Shown: positions 34,459 to 43,692 of the stretch, piece by piece
Position numbering within the stretch: position 1 is the first letter of the stretch
How the letters are laid out: the number at the start of each line of letters is the position of its first letter
Origin: Prodigiosinella confusarubida
GTDB taxonomy: Bacteria; Pseudomonadota; Gammaproteobacteria; Enterobacterales; Enterobacteriaceae
Direction of reading: 5' to 3'
Length of the DNA: 64,000 bases
NCBI RefSeq assembly: GCF_002847015.1
Contig: NZ_CP025085.1
Span: 1,674,001-1,738,000 of the forward strand
Translations under genes and position numbers: made by a program
Notes under the pieces: generated by a model
Databases searched by the model: none
Seen by the model: only the letters and a program-made list of their open reading frames with translations
What the model was told of the DNA's origin: nothing

Positions 34459-36461
34459 ATGCTGAAACAATAAAGTCGTTCCTGGTTTCTCTCGGGTTCG
34501 ATGTCGACGACGCAGGTATGCGCAAATTTGATGCGACACTGGTCAGTGTCACTACCAAAGCGATCAAACTCGGTGTAGCTGTCGAAGCCGCGGCCCTGTC
34601 CGTCGTGGCGTTCACGACGAAAATCGCCACTGGACTGGATGAGCTTTACTGGGAATCCCAGCGCACAGGAGCCACGGTTGCAGGAATTCAGGCTATCGGG
34701 TATGCGGCATCGCAGACCGGCAGCAGTGCCGCCGCCGCGCGCAGCTCTCTGGAGAGTCTGGCGCGATTCATGCGTAACAGCCCCGGCGCGGAAGGGTTTC
34801 TTAATCGTCTGGGAGTGCAGACGCGGGACGCCAGCGGCCAGATGCGCAGCATGGAGTCAATCTTTTCTGGTGTGGGCCAACGCCTCAGCAGCATGCCGTA
34901 TTACCGGGCGAATCAGTACGCCTCCATGCTCGGTATTGACGAAAATACGCTGATGGCGATGCGCCGTGGCATGGGCGAATTTGGCGCGCAGTACAGTGCC
35001 ACGGCGAAATCGATCGGCTTTAATGCTGACGTTGCAGCGAAAAGTTCCAACCGTTTCATGACCTCTATCCGCGAATTCACGATGATGGCGGGTATGGCTC
35101 GGGACAAAATCGGCAGCAGCCTGACGGATGGCCTTTCCGGCTCTCTCGATCGTCTGCGCAAACAGATACTCGATAACTTCCCGGCGATTGAGCGCGGCAT
35201 TATGGCGGTCATCAAGGGGATTTTGTGGCTTTCTGACGTCATTGGCCGGGCCGCGATGCGGCTTATTCAGGCCGAAGGCCAGATATCGGACTGGTGGAAG
35301 GGGTTGGACAAGGACAGCAAGTCGCTAATCGAAACGCTGGGTGCTATTGTCGTTGTCTGGAAACTGCTTAACGCTGAAATGTGGAAATCCCCGGTAACGT
35401 GGGTACTCGCGCTGGTCGGTGCATTGGCACTGCTATGGGAAGACTATCAGACCTGGAAAGAAGGCGGCAAGAGCCTGATTGACTGGTCGAAGTGGCAGCC
35501 CGAAATTGAACAGGCGAAAAAGGCGTTCATCTGGCTTCGCGACACGCTGATCGAGCTGAAAGACCATCTCGGCGGCTGGAAAAACACATTAGAGCTGATT
35601 TTTGGCTTTATGGTGGGCGCGAAGTTGGCCGGATTTCTTGGCGGTATCGGGAAGATAACCGGTGCATTCGGCGGTATGGCCAGTGCTATCGGTGGCGTGC
35701 TGAGCGGCCTGGGTAATCTTGCGAAGGCGATAGCTGATATTGCCCTGCGAAATCCCTGGCTTCTGATGTTCGTCCCGACCAACAATACGCCGACAACCTC
35801 GGAAGAACTGGCAACTATTGGCGGCGTGGGGGCGAACATTGACCCCGCTGAACTGAAAAAGGCTCAGGACTGGCAAAAGGAACACCCTGGAGAGGTTTAT
35901 GTCCCAGGCAATGAACGGGGGATTCGCAACAACAATCCCGGTAATATCGAATTTGCAGGGCAGGCGGGGGCAACATCAGACGGACGTTTTGCGCAGTTCC
36001 GCACACCGCTTGAGGGATTGCGCGCAATGTCTCGCCAGCTCCTGCGCTATTACGATGGCAAAACTACCGGCAAGCCACTGCAAACAGTCTCCGATATTGT
36101 CAGCACCTGGGCTCCACCAACCAAAGACGGCAAGATCGAGAATGACACCCTCGCTTATATCGCGCATATTTCGCAGATGCTTGGTGTTTCACCTGACGCG
36201 CAAATCAATCTGCGTGATCCGAACGTCATGGCAACAATGATGAACGGTATTATCCAGAAGGAGAATGGACGCAATCCCTACGGTGACGAAATGGTGCGCG
36301 CCGCCGGTACTGCCACGATCGGTGGCTCGTCTCTCAGCCAGGAAGTAAATATCACCGTTAACGGCGTGTCCAACCCGCAGGAGGCTGCAAATATCATCGC
36401 AGGCAAGCAGGCAGGCATTCAGGCTAACGGTATTCAGCAACTTCAGACGGGGCCACGCTGA
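34455..36461 (+). CDS. Tape measure protein with a peptidoglycan-processing domain
   Basis: About 668 residues from GTG 34455, which overlaps the preceding stop and follows GGGAGAAAG. The centre (residues 30-430) is helical with hydrophobic stretches (VTWVLALVGALALLW, KLAGFLGGIGKI). From about 490 lies RGIRNNNPGNIEFAG with PLEGLRAMSRQLLRYY, a domain like the PRD1 P5/lytic enzyme type that may open the cell wall during DNA entry. Length would correspond to a tail of roughly 100 nm by the usual rule, an estimate only. Confidence 0.85.
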   Translation: MNAETIKSFLVSLGFDVDDAGMRKFDATLVSVTTKAIKLGVAVEAAALSVVAFTTKIATGLDELYWESQRTGATVAGIQAIGYAASQTGSSAAAARSSLESLARFMRNSPGAEGFLNRLGVQTRDASGQMRSMESIFSGVGQRLSSMPYYRANQYASMLGIDENTLMAMRRGMGEFGAQYSATAKSIGFNADVAAKSSNRFMTSIREFTMMAGMARDKIGSSLTDGLSGSLDRLRKQILDNFPAIERGIMAVIKGILWLSDVIGRAAMRLIQAEGQISDWWKGLDKDSKSLIETLGAIVVVWKLLNAEMWKSPVTWVLALVGALALLWEDYQTWKEGGKSLIDWSKWQPEIEQAKKAFIWLRDTLIELKDHLGGWKNTLELIFGFMVGAKLAGFLGGIGKITGAFGGMASAIGGVLSGLGNLAKAIADIALRNPWLLMFVPTNNTPTTSEELATIGGVGANIDPAELKKAQDWQKEHPGEVYVPGNERGIRNNNPGNIEFAGQAGATSDGRFAQFRTPLEGLRAMSRQLLRYYDGKTTGKPLQTVSDIVSTWAPPTKDGKIENDTLAYIAHISQMLGVSPDAQINLRDPNVMATMMNGIIQKENGRNPYGDEMVRAAGTATIGGSSLSQEVNITVNGVSNPQEAANIIAGKQAGIQANGIQQLQTGPR

Positions 36462-37048
36462 TGGATATTCTCTCTACTCTGTTTCAGCAGCAGAGCCGGA
36501 AAATCGGGGTGATGGTACCGAGTGTTGTTGTCAGTGAAAGACACAGCGATGCGCTGGAAATCACAGAGCACCCGGTAGAAAAACCCACATCATCTGCTGC
36601 GGGTTTTGTAGCAGATCATGCATACCGGCGACCCAGTGAGGTTGTGATGGAAGTTGGCTTTGCCGGGGGCGGCTCGCTGCTGGACTTACTTGATACCAGC
36701 AATCTCGGTATCAGCCTCGGACTTTCTCCAAAGGAGGTTTACGCCTCCTTTCTGGATATGCAGCGGAACCGTGAATTGCTGGATGTCACTACAGGCAAGC
36801 GGCAGTATATTAATATGCTGTTGCGCGCCATTGAGGTGACTACCGACAAGACGACGGAAAATGTCCTATCAGCAGTGCTAACGCTTCGTGAACTTATCCT
36901 GACTTCGACAACGACAGTTCAGGTCGCGGATAAAACGGGTATGTCGCAGGGTGTGTCCACATCTGCCACGCAGAACGCCGGTGTTAAATCGCCGGTTCCT
37001 AAAAATGAATCTCTGCTTTCGCAGATCGCCGGGGGAATTGGGCTGTAA
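36461..37048 (+). CDS. Baseplate/distal tail protein (Dit-like N-terminal domain)
   Basis: A 195-residue protein. IGVMVPSVVVSERHSDALEI at the start and DHAYRRPSEVVMEVGFAG near 50 are typical of a phage tail protein family with a Dit-like N-terminal domain. The last 40 residues are low-complexity. It overlaps the tape measure stop and the next gene start, placing it first in the baseplate cluster. Confidence 0.7.
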   Translation: MDILSTLFQQQSRKIGVMVPSVVVSERHSDALEITEHPVEKPTSSAAGFVADHAYRRPSEVVMEVGFAGGGSLLDLLDTSNLGISLGLSPKEVYASFLDMQRNRELLDVTTGKRQYINMLLRAIEVTTDKTTENVLSAVLTLRELILTSTTTVQVADKTGMSQGVSTSATQNAGVKSPVPKNESLLSQIAGGIGL

Positions 37049-37350
37049 TGAACATCAGCGAAATCCCGCTTTCAGCGGATAATCAGAACTTCGCCATCAC
37101 CATTGCCGGTACTGCATACCGCATGCGGCTCGTATGGCGTGACGCGTTCTGGTGTCTTGATCTCCTTAACGGCGACCAGACTTCGATAGCGTTATCGCTT
37201 CCCTTGCTGGCCGGTGCTGATCTGCTGGCCCCTTACGCTTATCTCAACCTGGGGTTCTCCATGTTTGTGAACAGCGATACCGAAGGACAGGAAAACCCGA
37301 CAAAAACCGATCTCGGAATTTACAGCCATCTTTACGTCGTTACGGAGTAA
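37048..37350 (+). CDS. Baseplate plug-type protein (DUF6983-like)
   Basis: A 100-residue beta-rich protein (NQNFAITIAGTAYRMRLVWR, FWCLDLLNGDQTSIALSLPL) with the look of phage baseplate plug proteins. TAATG overlap with the previous gene, two bases before the hub gene. The function is inferred from family memory and place. Confidence 0.65.
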   Translation: MNISEIPLSADNQNFAITIAGTAYRMRLVWRDAFWCLDLLNGDQTSIALSLPLLAGADLLAPYAYLNLGFSMFVNSDTEGQENPTKTDLGIYSHLYVVTE

Positions 37351-37352
37351 CC

Positions 37353-38420
37353 ATGTCCCAAAACTGGATACGGCATTTTGAGCTGCAAATTGTCGATGAG
37401 AACGGAAACGGGATCAGCCTTTCTGATTTCAAGGTGACCTTTCGCATTGAGTGGGCCGATACGCGGTTTCCTCGCGTGGCGAACGTCAAAATTTACAACG
37501 TATCGCCGGAGACGCAGGCCCGTATCATGGGCAAAGAGTTCAGCAAAATCCGCATCATTGCCGGATATGATGGTGCGATGCCTGTTGTTCCGGACAGCGA
37601 GATAGGTATTGCTCACCCGGTAGCGCCTGGCGACGAAGGGAAATTTTCGGGTACCAACTACGGGTTGATTTTTACCGGCGATATCCGCTTCACTATCAAC
37701 GGCAAAGACAATATCACCGACAGCTGGGTGCTGGTGCAGGCCGCCAGCGATTACAACGCGTTCCTGTTCGCCAGCACCAAAACCACGCTGGCCGCCGGGT
37801 ACACGACGAAAGACCTGCTCGACCTGACGATGAAGGGATTTAACCCCTGGGGTGTCACGCCGGGCGTCATCGGCGATATGCCGACCACGGTATTTCCGCG
37901 CGGTCTGCCACTGTACCACTCCAACCGCGACATCATGGACGACATCGCGAAGATGTGTGGCGGTACGTGGCAGATGGTCGATGGCCAGGTACATGTCGTG
38001 CCGTCGAATAAGTACGTTCAGGAAGCGATCGTGCTGAATTCTGACACCGGTCTGATCGGCATGCCGCAGCAGACAATGGACGGCGGCGTTAACGTGCGCT
38101 GCCTGATTAACCCGAACATCAAAATCAATGGTCTGGTGCAGATTGACCAGGCGTCAATATACCGCGTGGCTCTCGGTAATAACGAAGTAGCCAGTGCCAC
38201 CGGTCGAGTGACTGAGCAGAACGTTAACGGCAACCTGACAGCAGCCGGAAACGGAACGCTTCAGAACCCGGCCAGCATTGCCGCTGATGGCGTTTATATC
38301 GTCAAAGCAATCGACTATACTGGCGAAACGCGAGGACAGCCGTGGTACATGGATATGATGTGTTTTGCGCGGGGCGCGCGTGATTTGCAAACTGGCTCAT
38401 CACTGTTACGCGGGGGATAA
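37353..38420 (+). CDS. Baseplate hub protein
   Basis: A 355-residue protein beginning NWIRHFELQIVDENGNGISL and containing DFKVTFRIEWADTRFPRVAN, then VKIYNVSPETQARI and IIAGYDG, blocks of gpD/gp27-like hub proteins. It forms the central ring through which the tube and spike pass. The spike gene (39892) is separated from it by an accessory cassette, an unusual break in the cluster. Confidence 0.75.
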   Translation: MSQNWIRHFELQIVDENGNGISLSDFKVTFRIEWADTRFPRVANVKIYNVSPETQARIMGKEFSKIRIIAGYDGAMPVVPDSEIGIAHPVAPGDEGKFSGTNYGLIFTGDIRFTINGKDNITDSWVLVQAASDYNAFLFASTKTTLAAGYTTKDLLDLTMKGFNPWGVTPGVIGDMPTTVFPRGLPLYHSNRDIMDDIAKMCGGTWQMVDGQVHVVPSNKYVQEAIVLNSDTGLIGMPQQTMDGGVNVRCLINPNIKINGLVQIDQASIYRVALGNNEVASATGRVTEQNVNGNLTAAGNGTLQNPASIAADGVYIVKAIDYTGETRGQPWYMDMMCFARGARDLQTGSSLLRGG

Positions 38421-38421
38421 T

Positions 38422-38886
38422 GTGGCTAAATTTATTGCTACTGCTTTTCTTTCTTTTTCAGTTTTATTTTCCACCATCGCACTAGCAGATCCATATGTTG
38501 ATAAAACTGGTGTTCTGATGAATAAGCAGCAACTAAACCAGTGGCGATCTCCGGAGTCTGCAGCTCCGTACTTCGCATTAAATGGGCGCCTTTTTTATAT
38601 GACGATTGATGATTTCGCATCAATAATTGATAACACTTATGCCCAATGTGATGATTTAGATGCGTATACCAACCGTAAGGGAGTCACTAAAGCATGTAAA
38701 GACCATGTTTTTAGTGGTATTAAAGAAATTATTGCCCTTTCGAAGGATAAAACGGTCAGCGATCAAGCCTGGAAAATTGGGACGAGATATGCATGGGACT
38801 CGCACAACCCAGTGCCTGGTATGAACGTTTGGGATTTTAACGGTTGGGCTGCGGGGATTCGGGTCGCTAAATCAAAGGGATACTAG
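38422..38886 (+). CDS. Secreted accessory (moron) protein (154 aa)
   Basis: Starts at GTG 38422 behind a GGGGG site. The first 23 residues are a clean signal peptide (KFIATAFLSFSVLFSTIALA, cleavage before DPYVD). The mature part is about 130 residues with two cysteines (AQCDDLD and TKACKDH) that could form a disulphide. Base composition is more AT-rich than the flanking baseplate genes, which suggests later acquisition. It could be a lysogenic-conversion or exclusion factor; I do not recognise the family. Confidence 0.7.
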   Translation: MAKFIATAFLSFSVLFSTIALADPYVDKTGVLMNKQQLNQWRSPESAAPYFALNGRLFYMTIDDFASIIDNTYAQCDDLDAYTNRKGVTKACKDHVFSGIKEIIALSKDKTVSDQAWKIGTRYAWDSHNPVPGMNVWDFNGWAAGIRVAKSKGY

Positions 38887-39122
38887 CCACATGAGCGCCT
38901 CGCGCGTGTATGGGACGCATGATTGCGTGAGAACAAAATGATTCTGACGCTATCGTCACACATTCATGTTGCAGCCTCAGCGCCTAAATAATACACTCTG
39001 TGTAACGATAACTGTGGTTGTTGGCACTAGAAAACACCAATGATGCAGATATCGCCAGTGTTTTTTTTGTCTTCATAGGAAGGCGGATATGAAGTTGGTT
39101 GTATAAGCGGGAGGAGGGGAAC

Positions 39123-39332
39123 ATGTCTGAGTCAATCAAGGCATATTTTAACGCAGCAGCAAGCGTAATGAACATTATGCCCTCAACAAATTATATGGAA
39201 TCTATCCATTGCATTTCTGATTTAGATTCCATCAAACATGATGTTGTCAATGTGGCTATGGATATGAGAAAGGTCATGGAATATGAACGCCAAAAGCAAC
39301 AAGGGGCAATTGCGCAATCAGCCTGTGAATAA
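39123..39332 (+). CDS. Small moron-cassette protein (69 aa)
   Basis: ATG 39123 follows a strong GGGAGGAGGGG site. The product is helical and resembles the small proteins often encoded before DUF2335 genes in prophages (AYFNAAASVMNIM, VNVAMDMRKVMEYERQKQQ). It overlaps the DUF2335 gene by 50 bases, so the two are probably translated together. Confidence 0.65.
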   Translation: MSESIKAYFNAAASVMNIMPSTNYMESIHCISDLDSIKHDVVNVAMDMRKVMEYERQKQQGAIAQSACE

Positions 39333-39834
39333 TGGCAATCGTCATACACAGGAACTATCTCAAAAGATTGCGGAACAGATAAGCCTTGCTGTAAAGCAGG
39401 ATCCTGAGCTAAAAGGGAAAATCCCACCAGAAATTGTAGAGAGATTGTCACGGAATCAAGTGATGATCTCTCGTTTTTCCAGCACTGAACGTTTTGAGGG
39501 GCCATTTCCACACCCGCAAACGCTTGAGCAATATAACAAAGTGCTTCCCGGTGCTGCAGAGCGGGTTTTTGCTCTGACAGAAAGAGAGCAATTACATCGA
39601 CACGGTCTCCAGAACACGGCTGTTAATGGAACGATATCACGTGATAAACGTGGGCAATGGATGGGATACACCATAACGATATTGGTGTTATTAATTGCTG
39701 TTTATTTTGCTTATCGTGGTAATACTGCCTTTGCAGGCACTTTGATTACGGTTGATCTAGTTGCGTTGGCCGCTATCTTTGTTTCAGGTAGAGGTGGAAA
39801 TGCTAAAGAAAATCAAAGCCCTCCATCTACGTGA
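39283..39834 (+). CDS. DUF2335 membrane protein
   Basis: A 183-residue protein with the DUF2335 order: FSSTERFEGPFPHPQTLEQY near residue 65, PGAAERVFALTEREQLHRH near 88, then two transmembrane segments (TITILVLLIAVYFAYRG, GTLITVDLVALAAIFVSG). The cytoplasmic N-terminal 60 residues are charged. DUF2335 proteins are common prophage accessory proteins of unknown function; superinfection exclusion is a guess. Ends just before a terminator, closing the moron cassette. Confidence 0.75.
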   Translation: MNAKSNKGQLRNQPVNNGNRHTQELSQKIAEQISLAVKQDPELKGKIPPEIVERLSRNQVMISRFSSTERFEGPFPHPQTLEQYNKVLPGAAERVFALTEREQLHRHGLQNTAVNGTISRDKRGQWMGYTITILVLLIAVYFAYRGNTAFAGTLITVDLVALAAIFVSGRGGNAKENQSPPST

Positions 39835-39849
39835 TAGATAGAATTCTGA

Positions 39850-39874
39850 TTACCCGCTCTGGCGGGTTTTTTAT
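39850..39874 (+). terminator. Terminator closing the moron cassette
   Basis: ACCCGCTCTGGCGGGTTTTTTATT is a GC hairpin with a T-run, 16 bases after the DUF2335 stop and just before the baseplate spike gene. It gives the cassette its own transcription end. Confidence 0.85.
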
Positions 39875-39891
39875 TGCCCGGAGTTTCCCTC

Positions 39892-40647
39892 ATGCCAATT
39901 CCTCTTTCGTCGCAAATCAGCGGCGATCAGCAGTTCATGCTCGCGATTCAGGAAGCCATTAGTGCAGGAATCCGTGTGGCCCTGCCTGGCACGGTAGTTT
40001 CGTTTGATGCTGATGCGGTGACCGCCGTCATACAGCCAGCTATTAAGGGCTATGAACCAGACGCCAACGGAAATCAGGTTTCGATCTCAATGCCGCAGCT
40101 CGTCGATGTGCCTGTGTCATTCCCGCGTGGCGGTGGAGTCACACTCACGTTTCCGGTTAAGCCTGGCGATGAGTGTGAACTGATATTTAACGATCGCTGC
40201 ATTGATTTCTGGTGGCAATCAGGCGGGGAACAGGAGCCGGTACACCCGCGCCAGCACCACATCGGCGACGCGATAGCATTACTCGGGCCGATGTCGCAGG
40301 CTAAAAAAATCAGTGGCATCAGCACCAGCGCCGCGCAGTTGCGCACCGACGACGGCGCCGCATTTGTGGAGGTGGCGGCCGGGCATAACATCACGGTCAC
40401 CACACCGGGGACGTTGACGGCCACGGCCAGCGGTGGTGCGGAAATTACAGCACCGGAAATTGTGCTGAATGGCAATGTGACCATTAACGGCAACCTGTCG
40501 CAGGGCATGGGAGCCAGTGGCGGCAGCGCAACAATGCTTGGCCCGGTACACGTAACTAACGATGTTATCGCTGGCGGTAAGAGCCTTGAGTCTCACACTC
40601 ATGGCGGCGTACAGACAGGCAGCGGTAACACAGGAGCACCGAACTGA
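39892..40647 (+). CDS. Baseplate spike/assembly protein (gpV/Gp138 type)
   Basis: About 251 residues from ATG 39892. The N-terminal OB domain (VALPGTVVSFDADAVTAVIQ, VSFPRGGGVTLTFPVKPGDE, CIDFWWQSG) matches Gp138/gpV. The C-terminal third is a repetitive beta segment (GNVTINGNLSQGMGASGG, HTHGGVQTGSGNTGAPN) with an H-x-H of the kind that binds iron in spike tips. It pierces the outer membrane. Confidence 0.88.
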   Translation: MPIPLSSQISGDQQFMLAIQEAISAGIRVALPGTVVSFDADAVTAVIQPAIKGYEPDANGNQVSISMPQLVDVPVSFPRGGGVTLTFPVKPGDECELIFNDRCIDFWWQSGGEQEPVHPRQHHIGDAIALLGPMSQAKKISGISTSAAQLRTDDGAAFVEVAAGHNITVTTPGTLTATASGGAEITAPEIVLNGNVTINGNLSQGMGASGGSATMLGPVHVTNDVIAGGKSLESHTHGGVQTGSGNTGAPN

Positions 40648-41003
40648 TGCGATACCGACGCGAAGATGTCGACGACGGTGATTACACGTTTGGCCGAGGC
40701 AATGATACCTGGCTGATTAACTCGCCGGAAGCGGTGGCACAGGCGATCAAAACCCGGTTCCTGCTCTGGTACGGTCAGTGGTTCCTCGATACGACAGCCG
40801 GTACGCCGTGGATGCAGTCTGTACTCGGCAAGCAGAAACCAGAAATCTACAACATGGCTATCCGCCAGCGCATTCTCGACACTGCTGGAGTCAGTTCAAT
40901 CACCGAATTCAATACCACGGTTAACACTTCTACCCGGCGCGTGTCATTTACTGTGACGGTAGAAACCATCTATGGAACAACGACAGTTACCAGCGAGGCA
41001 TAA
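40647..41003 (+). CDS. Baseplate wedge protein (gpW/gp25-like)
   Basis: A 118-residue protein with INSPEAVAQAIKTRFLLWYG and DTTAGTPWMQSVLG, close to the gpW/gp25 wedge motif, and a C-terminal beta hairpin (RRVSFTVTVETIYGTTTV). gp25-like proteins link sheath to wedge. Its start overlaps the spike stop by one base and it abuts the gpJ-like gene. Confidence 0.83.
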   Translation: MRYRREDVDDGDYTFGRGNDTWLINSPEAVAQAIKTRFLLWYGQWFLDTTAGTPWMQSVLGKQKPEIYNMAIRQRILDTAGVSSITEFNTTVNTSTRRVSFTVTVETIYGTTTVTSEA

Positions 41004-42194
41004 ATGGCCCTCAATTTGGACACACTCGGTTTATCGGCAACGGTAACCGCTGAGGGGATTAGTGCGCCTGATTATCAGACGATACTCAGTACAGTTACCG
41101 GGTATTTCCAGCAAATCTACGGCACCGACGCCTACCTCGAACCTGATAGCAAAGACGGCCAGGTGGTGGCTCTGGTGGCGCTGGCAATCCATGACGCCAA
41201 CACGACAGCCATCAGCGTTTATAACAGCTATTCACCGGCAACTGCGCTTAGTGATGCGCTGACGCGCAACGTAAAAATCAACGGCATTACGCGAAAGGGG
41301 GAAACCCGTTCAACAGTTGATCTTGAGCTGGCCGGCACCATTGGTACAACAATTACAAACGGCTCTGTTCGTGATGATAACGGCATTATCTGGAATCTGC
41401 CGACTACTGCAACGATTGACGGAAACCCGGTGACGGCAACCTGCAATACGTCTGGAGCGGTTGCGGCGCTGGCCGACACGGTCACCAGCATTAACACCCC
41501 GACGCGCGGATGGACATCAGTTACTAACCCTTCTGCAGCTACTGTCGGTACGGCGGCGGAAACCGATGCTGAACTGAGAATAAGGCAGACGCAGAGTGTT
41601 GCTCTACCGTCGCTGACGCCTTTTGATGCGGTTGATGGCGCGCTGGCGAATATTTCAGGTGTGACGCGTCATAAGCTGTATGAGAACGACACAGATTCCG
41701 TGGATGTTAATGGGCTGCCGAGACATTCCATTTCCGCCATTGTTGACGGCGGTGACGCAACTACCATCGCCCAGACTATCCGGGGCAAGAAAGGTCAGGG
41801 TGTTTTCACGTACGGTAACACCACTGTTCAGGTGCTGGATAAGTACGGCAATCCACACAGCATCAGCTTTTCACGTACGGTTGATGTGGCAGTGTATATT
41901 GCTATCACCCTCCGCGTTTTCACGGGCTACACAACTCAGATCGGCGAAGAAATTAAATCGGCCATTGCAGGCTATATCAACAGTCTGACAATCGGCGATG
42001 ACGTACTGATTAGCCGCATATATTCCCCTGCAAACCTCGGAGTCGTAAGCGGCGGCAACGCGCGCTATTACGACATCAATGAGCTGCAGATAGGCAAAAC
42101 ATCCGGGAGTGTTGCGTCATCGAATATCGTCATTGCTTACGATGAGTCGGCAAGCTGCTCTACAGCAAATATCACGATAACGGTATCGTCATGA
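41004..42194 (+). CDS. Baseplate J-like protein
   Basis: A 396-residue member of the baseplate J family. YLEPDSKDGQVVALVALAIH near residue 45, SYSPATALSDALTRNVKINGI near 75, RGWTSVTNPSAATVGTAAET and DAELRIRQTQSVALPS, then HSISAIVDGGDATTIAQTI are the conserved blocks. It forms the wedge outer ring in contractile tails. Four bases overlap the following gene. Confidence 0.92.
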   Translation: MALNLDTLGLSATVTAEGISAPDYQTILSTVTGYFQQIYGTDAYLEPDSKDGQVVALVALAIHDANTTAISVYNSYSPATALSDALTRNVKINGITRKGETRSTVDLELAGTIGTTITNGSVRDDNGIIWNLPTTATIDGNPVTATCNTSGAVAALADTVTSINTPTRGWTSVTNPSAATVGTAAETDAELRIRQTQSVALPSLTPFDAVDGALANISGVTRHKLYENDTDSVDVNGLPRHSISAIVDGGDATTIAQTIRGKKGQGVFTYGNTTVQVLDKYGNPHSISFSRTVDVAVYIAITLRVFTGYTTQIGEEIKSAIAGYINSLTIGDDVLISRIYSPANLGVVSGGNARYYDINELQIGKTSGSVASSNIVIAYDESASCSTANITITVSS

Positions 42195-42871
42195 GTAAAT
42201 ACACCGACCTGATAACTAACTACCACGCCGGGAAACCTCTTTTTTTTCAGCATGTGGATTTATCAACCAGACCACTTACCGATGTATCTACTGCACTTAG
42301 CGACCTGATCACCGCATTTGATATTGATACGGCTGTCGGTGTGCAGCTCAACATCTTGGGCGAATGGATAGGGCGCACGCGCTATGTCAGCGTGCCAATC
42401 AGCGGCATCTATTTTTCACTGGACACCGACGGACTTGGATTTGATCAGGGTGTATGGCAAGGACCGTATGACCCGGACAGCGGCTATACGGCACTGAGCG
42501 ATGAAACATACCGGGTAATACTGAAAGCGAAAATCGCTATCAACAACTGGAACGGTCAGAACGACACGCTTCCGCCCATTCTTGATACGGCGCTGGCAGG
42601 TTCCGGTCTCCGCATGCAGATTGTCGACAACCAGGATATGACGATTTCTATCTGGGTTTTCCCTGATGTCGATATCTCGCAGGTGTCACTGGAGCTTATC
42701 GCCGCAATCAAACAGGGATACCTGACTGTTAAAGCCGCTGGTGTATGGGGCGGTAGCATTGAAATACCGGCGGTGGAAACGCCGTCTGAAGGTAACAGGT
42801 TCTTCGGTTTTGACATGGATAACGACTATATCGCCGGATTTGATGCCGGCTCATGGGAGAAATTACTCTAA
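42191..42871 (+). CDS. DUF2612 baseplate protein (gpI position)
   Basis: A 226-residue DUF2612 protein: ALSDLITAFDIDTAVGVQLN then ILGEWIGRTR, and YRVILKAKIAINNWNGQ. It occupies the place of P2 gpI between the J-like protein and the tail fibre. TAATG overlap with the fibre gene. DUF2612 proteins are thought to attach fibres to the wedge. Confidence 0.85.
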   Translation: MSKYTDLITNYHAGKPLFFQHVDLSTRPLTDVSTALSDLITAFDIDTAVGVQLNILGEWIGRTRYVSVPISGIYFSLDTDGLGFDQGVWQGPYDPDSGYTALSDETYRVILKAKIAINNWNGQNDTLPPILDTALAGSGLRMQIVDNQDMTISIWVFPDVDISQVSLELIAAIKQGYLTVKAAGVWGGSIEIPAVETPSEGNRFFGFDMDNDYIAGFDAGSWEKLL

Positions 42872-43692
42872 TGGCTGAAAATAATTTTAAACCGTTCGCT
42901 ACGAGCGCGGGCGCAAACGTAATCTCGCAGGCTGACTGGGAGGTGCTCGCAACGCTGGACACGGGATTTCAGGGCGGGAAAGCATCAAGCTCACAAATGA
43001 ATAAGGCTATCAGACAGTCATCTGTTATTTCTAGCGTTATTGCTCAGCTTATCGCAAACAGAACTGGAAGTGATGTGCTGGATAACGGAGATACCGCAAC
43101 AATCCTGACGAACCTGCTGGCAGCGTTGTTTAACAGTCCGGCATTGACCGGAACACCAACCGCGCCGACGCCAGCGCCAGCGACAAACAGTACGCAGATT
43201 GCCACTACTGCGTTTGTGTGGTCCGAACTCAATAGCTCGCTGGTAGGCATCCCGCTACCCTGGCCGCAGGCCACCGCGCCAACTGGCTGGCTAAAATGCA
43301 ACGGTCAGACATTCAATACAGCGTTATATCCAATGCTGGCCATGACGTATCCGTCCGGCACCTTGCCCGACCTGCGCGGCGAGTTTATTCGCGGTTGGGA
43401 TGATGGTCGGGCGGTTGATAATGGACGCACACTATTATCTCAACAATCCCATGCGATGCAGCAAATGACAGGCAGTGTACCCGGGGTACATGCGCAAACG
43501 ATAGGGGCTCAATTCGGCGGCCTCGGTGTTTTGGGAATGAATCATGTTGACAGCACAATACCCCCAGCAGAGGGAGGCGCGGATTATGGAGGATTCGTCA
43601 TGACGTTTGATAACAATATTCCAGGTATAAATACATCAACAGAAAATAGACCACGTAACGTGGCATTTAACTACATTGTGAGGGCTGCATAA
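42871..43692 (+). CDS. Tail fibre protein with collar domain
   Basis: About 273 residues from ATG 42871, which overlaps the preceding stop and follows GGGAGAAA. The middle has a fibre repeat (ALTGTPTAPTPAPATNSTQI, ATTAFV), then a phage collar domain (APTGWLKCNGQTFNTALYP, GTLPDLRGEFIRGWDDGR) and a C-terminal ending ENRPRNVAFNYIVRA. It is short for a fibre and resembles the P2/Mu-type receptor-binding proteins that need a Tfa chaperone. Confidence 0.88.
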   Translation: MAENNFKPFATSAGANVISQADWEVLATLDTGFQGGKASSSQMNKAIRQSSVISSVIAQLIANRTGSDVLDNGDTATILTNLLAALFNSPALTGTPTAPTPAPATNSTQIATTAFVWSELNSSLVGIPLPWPQATAPTGWLKCNGQTFNTALYPMLAMTYPSGTLPDLRGEFIRGWDDGRAVDNGRTLLSQQSHAMQQMTGSVPGVHAQTIGAQFGGLGVLGMNHVDSTIPPAEGGADYGGFVMTFDNNIPGINTSTENRPRNVAFNYIVRAA

